A stretch of DNA of 64,000 bases from Mycolicibacterium canariasense (lineage in GTDB: Bacteria > Actinomycetota > Actinomycetes > Mycobacteriales > Mycobacteriaceae). Location of the stretch: the NCBI RefSeq assembly GCF_002101555.1, contig NZ_LQOL01000049.1:186001-250000 (forward strand), in the 5' to 3' direction. Positions 43,865 to 52,380 of this stretch are shown here, in pieces (the stretch's first letter is position 1; every line of letters begins with the position of its first letter). The notes beneath the pieces are model-generated. The model saw nothing but the letters and a program-made list of their open reading frames with translations. It made no database searches and was not told where the DNA came from. The translations under genes were made by a program, and so were the position numbers.

Positions 43865-45035
43865 CGACCCGTTGACCCGACCGTTCGCAGACGCCATCGC
43901 AGAGGCGGAGCGACTCGTTCGGTCCGCGCCCCATATCGAATCGGAATCCGATGTGCTGGAGGGGCTTCAGTATCTCGCCGGTGGGATCGCCGCATCGTTG
44001 CACCTGGTGTTCAACTTCAGTGAGGAGCATCCGATGCTGCTCAGCGGCACCGGGCCATTCACCAAGATGGGGCTCGACAATCCCGATTTCCTGTATTTCG
44101 CGACGCAGCTCGACGGTCGTCACAGCTACGTGCTCAGCGGGACCCGGGGCAGCACCGTCGATCTGAACTTCCAGTTGTTGGATGGTTCCTACAGTGACAG
44201 TTCGGTGCCGGGGAACCTGAACGCCTTCGACGACCGCAGCCTGCAAATCACCGACGACGGCAGCTTCCGGATGAGCATCGGCGCCGAACCGGTGGACGGC
44301 TGTTCCGGTCATCTGGCGATGCGTCCGGGACCGGCCCAGCTCATCGTGCGCGAGGCTTACAACGATTGGGCCGAGCGTCGCGGGACCGTCGCCGTCGGCC
44401 GCGCCGACTCCGTCGGTGCCGCGGCACCCGCGTTCACCGAGGACTTCATCGCGGGGCGGTACACCGCCGCCGGAATGCATCTGATCAATCGGATCAAGAC
44501 CTGGCTGCAATTTCCGCAGTGGTTCTACCTCAACAACCCGCCGAACGTGTTCGAACCACCCCGGGTCACACCGGGCGGCCTCACGACACAGTTCTCCTCG
44601 GTGGGGTTTTTCGAGCTTGAGCCGCACCAGGCGCTCGTCGTGACGGTGCCCCGGTCGAATGCGCCCTACCAAGGTTTTCAGCTGGGCAGCACGTGGTACG
44701 TGTCGCTGGACTACATCAACCATCAGACATCGCTGAACGCGCATCAGTCGCACGTCGACCCCGACGGCAACATCCGGCTGGTCATCAGCGAGCAGAACCC
44801 CGGCGTGGCGAACTGGATCGAGACCGTCGGGCATCGCCGTGGCTTCATGAAGTTCCGGTGGCAACGCTGCGACCGCGAGATCGGTCCCGCCGACGGTCCG
44901 CGTGCGGAGGTGGTCGACGTCGGTTCGCTGCCGACCTCGCTGCCGTTCTACGCGGACAGCACCGTCACGGCGGCGCAGTGGAAGGCGCGCATCGCGGCCC
45001 GGCAATGGGCGGTGGCCACCCGGATGCTCGGCTGA
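43854..45035 (+). CDS. DUF1214 domain protein
   Basis: 393 aa. The C-terminal third has the DUF1214 pattern: QGFQLGSTWYVSLDYINHQTSLNAHQS, then DGNIRLVISEQNPGVANWIET and GFMKFRWQR. The GTG at 43854 lies five bases after GGAGG and overlaps the sulfotransferase gene by 11 bases. DUF1214/DUF1254 proteins are of unknown function; in mycobacteria they are often next to sulfotransferase or P450 genes. It is the last gene of the insertion and lies tail-to-tail with yrbE4B, seven bases away. Confidence 0.87.
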   Translation: MPHDDPLTRPFADAIAEAERLVRSAPHIESESDVLEGLQYLAGGIAASLHLVFNFSEEHPMLLSGTGPFTKMGLDNPDFLYFATQLDGRHSYVLSGTRGSTVDLNFQLLDGSYSDSSVPGNLNAFDDRSLQITDDGSFRMSIGAEPVDGCSGHLAMRPGPAQLIVREAYNDWAERRGTVAVGRADSVGAAAPAFTEDFIAGRYTAAGMHLINRIKTWLQFPQWFYLNNPPNVFEPPRVTPGGLTTQFSSVGFFELEPHQALVVTVPRSNAPYQGFQLGSTWYVSLDYINHQTSLNAHQSHVDPDGNIRLVISEQNPGVANWIETVGHRRGFMKFRWQRCDREIGPADGPRAEVVDVGSLPTSLPFYADSTVTAAQWKARIAARQWAVATRMLG

Positions 45036-45042
45036 TTCGGCC

Positions 45043-45885
45043 CTACCCGGAGAGGTTGAAGTTGCCGGACGCGCCGTACACGGCGAGCGAGATGAACAGG
45101 GTGATGGTCACGACGACGATCAGCGAGGTGCGCACGGCCTGGCCGACGGCGATACCCACCCCGACCGGCCCGCCGGAGGCGTTGTATCCGTAATACGTGT
45201 GCACCAGCATCACCGCGATCGACATGACGATCGCCTGCAGGAACGACCACAGCAGGTCGGTGGGTATCAAGAAGGTGTTGAAGTAGTGGTCGTACAGACC
45301 GGCCGACTGCCCGTTGATGAACACGGTGGTGAACCGGGCCGCGAAGAACGCGGCCAGCACCGACAGCGAGTACAGCGGGACGATCGCGATCAATCCGGCG
45401 ATCAGCCGGGTGGACACCAGATACGACACGGCGTGCACCGCCATCGCTTCGACCGCGTCGATCTCCTCGGCGACCCGCATCGCACCCAGCTGCGCGGTGG
45501 TGCCTGCACCGATGGTGGCGGCCAGGGCGATACCGGCGATGACCGGTGCCACGATGCGTACGTTGAGAAACGCCGACAGGAAGCCGGTGAGCGCCTCGAT
45601 ACCGATGTTGCCCAGCGATGAATACCCCTGCACGGCGATGACGCCACCGGAGGCCAGGGTGAGGAAGGCCGCGACCCCGACGGTGCCGCCGATCATCACC
45701 AAAGCGCCGGCACCCATCGTCATCTCGGCGACCAGCCGGATGGTCTCCTTGCGGTAGCGGGTGACGGCGTTGGGGATGTAGCGCATCGTCTCGCCGTAGA
45801 ACAGCGCCTGTTCACCGACGCTGTCCACGGCTCGCGGTACGCCGCGGAAGAAGCGGCGCACACGAAGCGTCACGTCATAGCTCAT
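45043..45885 (-). CDS. yrbE4B: YrbE4B, MlaE-family ABC permease of the Mce4 system
   Basis: 280 aa with five to six transmembrane helices. MlaE-family landmarks are the NVRIVAPVIAGIALAATIGAGTTAQLGAMRVAEEIDAVEAM cytoplasmic loop (an EIDA motif, the coupling helix) and the C-terminal YGYNASGGPVGVGIAVGQAVRTS. It forms the permease with YrbE4A and works with the MceG ATPase, which is not in the window. It starts six bases after yrbE4A. Normally mce4A follows directly; here the next gene leftward is the convergent DUF1214 gene, so yrbE4B ends its transcription unit. Confidence 0.96.
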   Translation of the reverse strand: MSYDVTLRVRRFFRGVPRAVDSVGEQALFYGETMRYIPNAVTRYRKETIRLVAEMTMGAGALVMIGGTVGVAAFLTLASGGVIAVQGYSSLGNIGIEALTGFLSAFLNVRIVAPVIAGIALAATIGAGTTAQLGAMRVAEEIDAVEAMAVHAVSYLVSTRLIAGLIAIVPLYSLSVLAAFFAARFTTVFINGQSAGLYDHYFNTFLIPTDLLWSFLQAIVMSIAVMLVHTYYGYNASGGPVGVGIAVGQAVRTSLIVVVTITLFISLAVYGASGNFNLSG

Positions 45886-45891
45886 GGCGGC

Positions 45892-46656
45892 CTACCGCTC
45901 CAGCACTCGGACGCCCACGGCGGTCAGGATGACGTTGATGACGAACAGACAGATGAAGGCGTACACCACGGTCTCGTTGACCGCGATGCCCACACCCTTG
46001 GGGCCGCCCTGCACCGTCAGGCCGCGATAGCAGCCGACCAGACCGGCCATCAAACCGAACAGCACCGCCTTGAACATGGCCAGCACCAATTCGCCCAGTC
46101 CGGTCAGGATGGTCAGCCCGTTGATGAACGCACCCGGATTCACGCCCTGCAGGAACACCGAGAACACGTAGCCGCCCGCCAGGCCGATCGCACAGACCAG
46201 GCCGTTGAGCAGCAGCGCCACGAACGTCGACGCCAGCACGCGAGGAACCACCAGCCGCTGGATCGGGTCGATGCCCAGCACCCGCATCGCGTCGATCTCT
46301 TCGCGGATGGTTCGAGCACCCAGGTCCGCGCAGATGGCGGTGGCCCCGGCGCCGGCCACGACGAGCACCGTCACCACCGGGCCGAGCTGGGTGATGGTGC
46401 CGAAGGCGGTTCCCGCCCCGGACAGATCGGCCGCGCCGATCTCACGCAGCAGGATGTTGAGGGTGAAGGCGACCAGCACGGTGAACGGGATGGACACCAG
46501 CAGCGTCGGGACCAGCGACACCCGGGCGATCATCCAGGTCTGGTCGAGGAACTCCCGGAACTGGAAGGGCCGCTGCCACATCTTGACGAAGGTGTCGATG
46601 GTCATCTCGAAGAACCCACCCACGGCTCGCGCCGGAGCCGCAAGCTGTTCGATCAA
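45892..46656 (-). CDS. yrbE4A: YrbE4A, MlaE-family ABC permease of the Mce4 system
   Basis: 254 aa from a TTG at 46656, the length I remember for M. tuberculosis YrbE4A, with GGAG six bases upstream. A longer frame from a GTG at 46749 adds 31 residues (PPERTDTRYIRALRQRG) and cannot be excluded. The core has FFEMTIDTF, RVSLVPTLLVSIPFTVLVAF, the coupling loop DLGARTIREEIDAMRVLGIDP and the end YRGLTVQGGPKGVGIAVNETVVYAF. It is an inner-membrane permease for sterol import. Two KstR boxes lie upstream. Confidence 0.94.
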   Translation of the reverse strand: MIEQLAAPARAVGGFFEMTIDTFVKMWQRPFQFREFLDQTWMIARVSLVPTLLVSIPFTVLVAFTLNILLREIGAADLSGAGTAFGTITQLGPVVTVLVVAGAGATAICADLGARTIREEIDAMRVLGIDPIQRLVVPRVLASTFVALLLNGLVCAIGLAGGYVFSVFLQGVNPGAFINGLTILTGLGELVLAMFKAVLFGLMAGLVGCYRGLTVQGGPKGVGIAVNETVVYAFICLFVINVILTAVGVRVLER

Positions 46657-46792
46657 CCTCGGCTCCGTTCTCGGTTGAGGGATGAGCACGCCGCGTTGGC
46701 GAAGAGCCCGAATATAGCGGGTATCCGTTCGCTCCGGCGGCCTTTCCACCCCTGGTCTGCGCGCTGCCCTTAGTGAGCGGGCTCATAGTAAC

Positions 46793-46806
46793 TAGAACAC
46801 GTTCAC
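46793..46806. promoter_or_regulatory. KstR-like operator proximal to yrbE4A
   Basis: TAGAACACGTTCAC has the KstR core with the correct spacing, lacking only the final A. It is 137 bp from the TTG or 44 bp from the alternative GTG start of yrbE4A. Confidence 0.7.
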
Positions 46807-46880
46807 AGTGTCAAAGAACGGCAATCTTCACCAAAACATCTTATTTTTGCTGGTCAGGACGTGTGTGACCGGCATCATTC

Positions 46881-46894
46881 TAGAACGTGTTCTA
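46881..46894. promoter_or_regulatory. Perfect KstR operator between hsd4A and yrbE4A
   Basis: TAGAACGTGTTCTA is a fully palindromic match to the KstR consensus. It lies downstream of the hsd4A stop and upstream of yrbE4A, so it controls yrbE4A-yrbE4B and shows that they have a promoter separate from hsd4A. Confidence 0.88.
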
Positions 46895-46930
46895 GTGGCT
46901 GCCGACGGCGCGGATACGCTGCTTTCGAAT

Positions 46931-47857
46931 TCAAGAACCCATTAGCGCAGTAGCCGAGAATCCTATTTCCGGATCGCGCTCAGCAAAGAAACCTCCGAGT
47001 GCCGAGCTCAGCTCGGCCGGGTCCCAGGCGTCACCAGTGGCCTGGAATCGCTGAGCGACCGTGGGTGCGGCAACCAGGGTGACCGTCGGGCCGTAGACGA
47101 TGAACAGCTGTCCGTTGACGGCATCGGCCGCCGGCGAGGAGAGGTAGGTCACCAAGGTCACCACGTGCTCGGGCGACAGCGCGTCGACCTGACCGTCGGC
47201 CAGCTCCGGCGCGTCGCCGAACACGTCGGCGGTCATGGCGGTACGGGCCCGCGGCGCGATGGCATTGGCCCGCACCCCGTACCGGCTCAGCCCCCGGGCG
47301 GCGGTCAGCGTCAATGCCGTGATCCCGGCCTTGGCCGCACCGTAGTTGGCCTGCCCCACCGGTCCGGCCAGCCCGGCCTCCGACGACGTGTTGACGATGC
47401 GCCCGTACACCTGGCCGTCGGCGGACTCCTTGGCCTTGGCCCGCCAATACGCCGCGGCGTTCCGCGTCAGCAGGAAGTGCCCGCGCAGGTGCACCGCGAT
47501 CACCGCGTCCCAGTCCTCATCGGACATGTTGAACAGCATCTTGTCCCGGGTGATGCCGGCATTGTTGACGACGATGCCCAAGCCGCCGAGGCCATCGGCG
47601 GTGGACACCAACTCGTCGGCGGTGCTGCGCGCGCTGATGTCACCGGCGACGGCCACGCCCTTGGACCCGGCCGCGGCGATCTCGTCGAGCACGTCGGAGT
47701 TGTCCAGCGCGGCGGCCATGTCGTTGACCACCACGGTGGCGCCGGCGCGGGCCAGCCCGATCGCCTCGGCCCGGCCCAGCCCGGCCGCCGCGCCGGTCAC
47801 CACGGCGACCTTGCCGGAGAGGTCGAGCGCGGCGGAACTCTCAGCTGATGAACTCAA
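46931..47857 (-). CDS. hsd4A: Hsd4A, steroid side-chain 3-oxoacyl-CoA type SDR (hydroxyacyl-CoA dehydrogenase)
   Basis: 308 aa SDR. TGAAAGLGRAEAIGLA is the nucleotide loop; NNAGITRDKM, NTSSEAGL and Y-x-x-x-K (YGAAK) are the catalytic set. A C-terminal extension carries QRFQATGDAWDPAELSSALGGFF. It matches M. tuberculosis Rv3502c (hsd4A), whose product dehydrogenates 17-beta-hydroxy or C22/C24 hydroxyacyl-CoA intermediates of cholesterol side-chain degradation. It begins at a TTG with GAGGT upstream, 13 bp after fdxD. Both are read leftward from the KstR box at 48156. Confidence 0.93.
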   Translation of the reverse strand: MSSSAESSAALDLSGKVAVVTGAAAGLGRAEAIGLARAGATVVVNDMAAALDNSDVLDEIAAAGSKGVAVAGDISARSTADELVSTADGLGGLGIVVNNAGITRDKMLFNMSDEDWDAVIAVHLRGHFLLTRNAAAYWRAKAKESADGQVYGRIVNTSSEAGLAGPVGQANYGAAKAGITALTLTAARGLSRYGVRANAIAPRARTAMTADVFGDAPELADGQVDALSPEHVVTLVTYLSSPAADAVNGQLFIVYGPTVTLVAAPTVAQRFQATGDAWDPAELSSALGGFFAERDPEIGFSATALMGS

Positions 47858-47870
47858 TTTATGAATACCT

Positions 47871-48062
47871 CTAGTCTTTTCGGATCAGGGCTGCGCGCGG
47901 GCATTCGGCGATGGACTGCTCGGCCAGGTCCTCCTGGTCTGCCGGTACCGGGTCCGCCGTGACCACGGCATAGTCGTCGTCATCCAGATCGAACAGGTCG
48001 GGGGCAATACCCACGCATACCGCGTTGCCTTCGCAACGATCGCGGTCGACTTCCACACGCAT
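47871..48062 (-). CDS. fdxD: FdxD, P450-type 3Fe-4S ferredoxin
   Basis: 63 aa acidic ferredoxin with three cluster cysteines, Cys10, Cys16 (CEGNAVC) and Cys54 (AECP), the pattern of single-cluster 3Fe-4S ferredoxins. The position before hsd4A equals M. tuberculosis Rv3503c. It would pass electrons to P450s such as CYP142 or to the acyl-CoA enzymes nearby. The ATG follows GAGGAGG. It reads leftward from the shared KstR box. Confidence 0.94.
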   Translation of the reverse strand: MRVEVDRDRCEGNAVCVGIAPDLFDLDDDDYAVVTADPVPADQEDLAEQSIAECPRAALIRKD

Positions 48063-48155
48063 GACAACCTCCTCGTGCCTTCATGCACTCCATGTCCAAG
48101 GCCCGTGCGGTCCTGCCGCCGTGCCGGCTAACCATACCGCCCTGGACCCCAAGAC

Positions 48156-48169
48156 TAGAACGTGTTACA
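48156..48169. promoter_or_regulatory. KstR operator between fdxD and fadE26
   Basis: TAGAACGTGTTACA matches TnnAACnnGTTnnA exactly. It sits in the 198-bp divergent promoter of fdxD-hsd4A and fadE26-fadE27-fadD17 and can repress both. Confidence 0.88.
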
Positions 48170-48260
48170 ACCGGTTGGGAAAAGGTGCCCGTGAGCACCT
48201 CCAATTCCACCATGCATTTCCCGAGGCATCCCCGCCCAGCCCGACAGTGAGGACATCGAC

Positions 48261-49442
48261 ATGCGGATCGGTTACACCGCCGAGCAGGAGGAGTTGCGCC
48301 GTGAACTGCGGGCGTACTTCACCAAACTGATGACACCCGAGCGGGCCGAGGCGCTGGCCGCCAGCGACGGCGAGATGGGGCGCGGCAACGTCTATCGCGA
48401 GACCGTCGCGCAGATGGGCAAGGACGGTTGGCTCACGCTGAACTGGCCCACCGAATACGGCGGCCAGGCCCGCACACCGATGGAGAGCCTGATCTTCAAC
48501 GACGAGGCCGCGATCGCCAACGTGCCGGTGCCGTTCCTGACCATCAACAGCGTGGCGCCGACGATCATGCACTTCGGCACCGAGGAACAGAAGAAGTTCT
48601 TCCTGCCCAAGATCGCCGCCGGTGAACTGCATTTCTCCATCGGCTACTCCGAGCCGGGCGCCGGCACCGACCTGGCGTCGCTGCGCACCACCGCGGTGCG
48701 CGACGGTGACGAGTACGTGATCAACGGCCAGAAGATGTGGACCAGCCTGATCGCGTATGCCGACTACGTGTGGCTGGCGGTGCGCACCAACCCGGAGGCC
48801 AAGAAGCACCGCGGGATCTCGATGCTGATCGTGCCGACGTCCGCCGAGGGCTTCTCCTGGACACCCGTGCACACCATGTCCGGCGTGGACACCAGCGCCA
48901 CCTATTACCAGGATGTGCGCGTTCCCGTCAGCAGCCTGGTCGGCGAGGAGAACGCCGGCTGGAAGCTGGTCACCAACCAGCTCAACCACGAGCGCGTCGC
49001 CCTGGTGTCCGCCCAGCCGATCTTCGTGGCGCTCAACGGGGTTCGTGAGTGGGCGCAGAACACCAAGGATGTGCACGGCAAGCGGCTGATCGACTCGGAA
49101 TGGGTGCAGCTGAACCTGGCCCGCGTGCACGCCAAGGCCGAGGTGCTCAAGCTGATCAACTGGGAGCTCGCGTCGGCTGAGGACGTCGCGCCCTCCCCCG
49201 CCGATGCATCCGCGGCCAAGGTGTACGGCACCGAACTGGCCACCGAGGCTTACCGGCTGCTCATGGAGGTGCTCGGCACCTCGGCGACGCTGCGCACCGG
49301 ATCGCCCGGCGCACTGCTGCGCGGCCGCGTGGAGCGGATGCACCGCTCCTGCCTCATCCTGACCTTCGGCGGTGGCACCAACGAGATCCAGCGCGACATC
49401 ATCGGCATGGTCGCGCTCGGCCTGCCCCGAGTGAACCGTTAA
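48261..49442 (+). CDS. fadE26: FadE26, steroid acyl-CoA dehydrogenase alpha-type subunit (ChsE4)
   Basis: 393 aa acyl-CoA dehydrogenase. It has IGYSEPGAGTDLASLRTTAVRDGDEYVINGQKMWTS, the FAD and substrate loop, and the C-terminal RTGSPGALLRGRVERMHRSCLILTFGGGTNEIQRDII. In M. tuberculosis FadE26-FadE27 form a heterotetramer that desaturates the C8/C5 side-chain CoA esters of cholesterol. fadE27 follows after 13 bp. First gene of the rightward unit from the KstR box. Confidence 0.95.
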   Translation: MRIGYTAEQEELRRELRAYFTKLMTPERAEALAASDGEMGRGNVYRETVAQMGKDGWLTLNWPTEYGGQARTPMESLIFNDEAAIANVPVPFLTINSVAPTIMHFGTEEQKKFFLPKIAAGELHFSIGYSEPGAGTDLASLRTTAVRDGDEYVINGQKMWTSLIAYADYVWLAVRTNPEAKKHRGISMLIVPTSAEGFSWTPVHTMSGVDTSATYYQDVRVPVSSLVGEENAGWKLVTNQLNHERVALVSAQPIFVALNGVREWAQNTKDVHGKRLIDSEWVQLNLARVHAKAEVLKLINWELASAEDVAPSPADASAAKVYGTELATEAYRLLMEVLGTSATLRTGSPGALLRGRVERMHRSCLILTFGGGTNEIQRDIIGMVALGLPRVNR

Positions 49443-49455
49443 GAGGAGACTTCAC

Positions 49456-50562
49456 ATGGACTTCACCCCTACTGAGGCCTCGACCGATCTGGGCGGCCTG
49501 GTCCGCACCATCACCGAGTCGGTGTGCACCCCCGAGCACCAGCGCGCCCTCGACGGGCTCGAGCAACGCTTCGACCGCGAGCTGTGGGGCAAACTGATCG
49601 ACGCCGACGTACTTTCCACCGCCGCACCGGAATCCGTCGGCGGTGGCGGATTCGGCGTGCTCGAGCAGACCGCCGTGCTGACCGCACTGGGGCGCCAGCT
49701 GGCCGCGGTGCCCTATCTGGAATCCGCCGTGCTGGCCGCCGGCGCGCTGGCCAGGTTCGGCTCCGCAGCCCTGCAACAAGATTGGGCCGCACCCGCGGTC
49801 AACGGCGCCAAGATCGTCACGGTGGCCCTCGACGGTGAGATGGGTGAGGGGCCGGTTCAGGCCGCCACCGAAAGTACTGCCGGACCCGGTTTCCGGTTGA
49901 CCGGGACACGTACCCAGGTGCCCTACGGCCCGGTGGCCGACGCGTTCCTGGTCCCCGCCGAAACGGCCTCCGGCACACAGGTGTTCCTCATCGCCGCGGA
50001 CGACCCCGGCGTCACGGTCAGCACCCTGGACACCACCGGCCACGGCAGCGTCGGACATCTGGAATTCGGCGGCACCACCGTCGACGCCGCCCGGATCGTC
50101 GGCGGGCACGAGGTACTCGACTGGCTGACGGTGCACAGCGCCTTGGGTCGCAGCGCCTTCCAGCTCGGCGTGCTGGAGCGGGCGCTGGAGCTGACCGCCC
50201 TCTACGCGCGTGAGCGCGAACAATTCGACCGGCCCATCGGCAGCTTCCAGGCGGTGTCGGCACGATTGGCCGACGGCTACATCGACGTCAAGGCGTTGCG
50301 CTCGACCCTCACCCAGGCCGCCTGGCGCCTTTCCGAGGATCTCCCCGCGGATATCGACGTGGCCAGCGCCGCATTCTGGGCGGCCGACGCCGGCCACCGC
50401 GTCGCGCACACCACGGTGCACGTGCACGGCGGTGTCGGCATCGACATGGATCACCCGATCCACCGCTACTTCCTGGCCGCCAAGCAAACCGAGTTCACCC
50501 TCGGCGGGGCCACCGGGCAGCTGCTGCGGATCGGGCGCGAGCTGTCCGGCACGCCGGTATAG
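49456..50562 (+). CDS. fadE27: FadE27, steroid acyl-CoA dehydrogenase beta-type subunit (ChsE5)
   Basis: 368 aa acyl-CoA dehydrogenase-fold partner of FadE26. The middle holds GFRLTGTRTQVPYGPVADAFLVPA and the C-terminal half YAREREQFDRPIGSFQAVSARLAD and HVHGGVGIDMDHPIHRYF. The heteromeric steroid FadE pairs split FAD binding and catalysis across two proteins. Strong GAGGAG before the ATG at 49456. Its stop touches the fadD17 ATG. Confidence 0.94.
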   Translation: MDFTPTEASTDLGGLVRTITESVCTPEHQRALDGLEQRFDRELWGKLIDADVLSTAAPESVGGGGFGVLEQTAVLTALGRQLAAVPYLESAVLAAGALARFGSAALQQDWAAPAVNGAKIVTVALDGEMGEGPVQAATESTAGPGFRLTGTRTQVPYGPVADAFLVPAETASGTQVFLIAADDPGVTVSTLDTTGHGSVGHLEFGGTTVDAARIVGGHEVLDWLTVHSALGRSAFQLGVLERALELTALYAREREQFDRPIGSFQAVSARLADGYIDVKALRSTLTQAAWRLSEDLPADIDVASAAFWAADAGHRVAHTTVHVHGGVGIDMDHPIHRYFLAAKQTEFTLGGATGQLLRIGRELSGTPV

Positions 50563-52071
50563 ATGGCCGACACCGTTGGCGCCCTACTGGCGCCATTGGT
50601 CGGCGTCACCGACCGCGGCGTGCACTACGGCGACGAGTTCACCAGCTGGCAGGACCACATCGCGGCGGCGGCGACGTTGGCGTCCGCCCTGCGGGCCCGG
50701 CTCGACCCGGACCGCCCCCCGCATATCGGTGTGCTGCTGGGCAATACGCCGTTCTTCTCCACCGTGCTGGTCGCCGCGGGGATGTCGGGCCTGGTGCCGG
50801 TGGGCCTGAACCCGACCCGCCGCGGCGCGGCGCTGGCCCGCGATGTCGAACGCGCGGACTGTCAGGTCGTGCTCACCGACGCCGGCGCGGAACTGCCGGA
50901 CGGTGTGGACCATATCGACATCGAATCCCCGCAATGGGCGGCCGAACTGGCCGGCCACGCCGGCGCCGCGGTGACCTTCGCCGAGTGCTCCCCCGACGAC
51001 CTGTTCATGCTGATCTTCACCTCCGGCACCAGCGGCGAGCCCAAGGCCGTCCGCGTCACGCACGACAAGGTGGCCTTCCCCGGCCGGATGCTGGCCGAAC
51101 GGTTCGGCCTCGGCCCGGCCGATACCTGCTACCTGGCCATGCCGCTGTTCCACTCCAACGCGATCATGGCGGGCTGGGCCGTCGCCGTGGCCGCGGGCGC
51201 CTCGATCGCGTTGCGGCGCAAATTCTCGGCCTCGCAGTTCATCCCGGATGTGCGCCGCTACGGCGCCACCTACGCGAACTACGTGGGCAAACCGCTGTCC
51301 TACATCCTGGCCACCGCGGCGCAACCCGACGACGCGGACAACCCGCTGAAGTACCTCTACGGCAACGAGGGCGCACCGCGGGACCTGATCCGCTTCGCCG
51401 ACCGGTTCGGTGTGCGGGTGATCGACGGATTCGGTTCCACCGAAGGCGGTGTGGCGATCGCACGCACCCCGGACACCCCGGACGGATCGCTGGGCCCGCT
51501 GACCGACGAGGTGGCCATCGTGGACGTGGAGACCGGGCGACCGTGCCCGCCCGGCGTGGTGGGCGAGATCGTCAACCCGACCGGACCCGGATGGTTCCGC
51601 GGCTACTACAACGCTCCCGAGGCCGAGGCCGAACGCATGGCGGGCGGGGTGTACCACACCGGTGACCTCGCCTACCGGGACGAGGCGGGTTTCGTCTATT
51701 TCGCCGGGCGTCTTGGTGATTGGATGCGCGTCGACGGCGAGAACCTCGGCACCGCGCCGATCGAGCGGATCTTGCTGCGGCATCCCGAGATCGCCGAGGC
51801 GGCGGTCTACCCCATCCCCGACCCGGTGGTGGGCGACCGGGTGATGGCGGCCGTGGTGCCCGCACCCGGCGCGACGTTCGACACCACCGCGTTCGTCACG
51901 TTCCTCGCTGCACAGTCCGATCTCGGCCCCAAACAGTGGCCGTCGTTCGTCCGGGTCAGCACCGCGCTGCCCCGCACGGAAACGTTCAAGGTGCTCAAGC
52001 GTGCGCTGTCGGCCGAGGCGACCGACTGCGCTGATCCCGTGCACGCCATCGAACGGCCGACCGTGCCCTGA
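50563..52071 (+). CDS. fadD17: FadD17, acyl-CoA synthetase for steroid side chains
   Basis: 502 aa ANL-superfamily acid-CoA ligase. The P-loop-like LIFTSGTSGEPKAVRVTH, DGFGSTEGGVAI, the YHTGDLAYRDEAG aspartate motif and the hinge GRLGDWMRVDGENL are visible. It activates steroid side-chain carboxylates (C5/C3 groups) with ATP and CoA. It starts with the base after the fadE27 stop, so the three genes are one unit. The usual C-terminal lysine region TETFKVLKRAL is present. Confidence 0.94.
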   Translation: MADTVGALLAPLVGVTDRGVHYGDEFTSWQDHIAAAATLASALRARLDPDRPPHIGVLLGNTPFFSTVLVAAGMSGLVPVGLNPTRRGAALARDVERADCQVVLTDAGAELPDGVDHIDIESPQWAAELAGHAGAAVTFAECSPDDLFMLIFTSGTSGEPKAVRVTHDKVAFPGRMLAERFGLGPADTCYLAMPLFHSNAIMAGWAVAVAAGASIALRRKFSASQFIPDVRRYGATYANYVGKPLSYILATAAQPDDADNPLKYLYGNEGAPRDLIRFADRFGVRVIDGFGSTEGGVAIARTPDTPDGSLGPLTDEVAIVDVETGRPCPPGVVGEIVNPTGPGWFRGYYNAPEAEAERMAGGVYHTGDLAYRDEAGFVYFAGRLGDWMRVDGENLGTAPIERILLRHPEIAEAAVYPIPDPVVGDRVMAAVVPAPGATFDTTAFVTFLAAQSDLGPKQWPSFVRVSTALPRTETFKVLKRALSAEATDCADPVHAIERPTVP

Positions 52072-52380
52072 CGGGGCGCGACGGCGATGTCGATGAAATG
52101 GCACACGCGGCGATATTCTCGGCATCGAATTCATCCGGTTATCTGACGGCACAGACCATTTATGTCGACCGCGGAAAGCTCACCGGAACCGCGCTGATCA
52201 GGGCCAATCATCGTATGGGATCGTGCCCGCTTGGGCCATGTTTTCGCGCCGGCGAATTCGAGTAGTTCTACTCAGCACGGTGAACGCGTGACTGGGCTAC
52301 GCTTCCGATCGGAAATGCACGACGGTGACCTTTGCCGTAATTGCATTGGAAAGAACTTTGACCTTCAAGGAGCTCATGTC
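52072..52380. other. Intergenic region between fadD17 and the LpqN-type lipoprotein (309 bp)
   Basis: No gene is supported here. The region is less GC-rich than its flanks (AT-rich patches near 52100, 52150 and 52350), consistent with the promoter of the lipoprotein gene. No KstR box was seen. Confidence 0.5.

Noticed and set aside
29006..45043. Inserted block as a prophage, integrative element or transposon
   Set aside because: No integrase, transposase, phage gene, tRNA target or direct repeat was seen at the ends, and all ten genes are metabolic.
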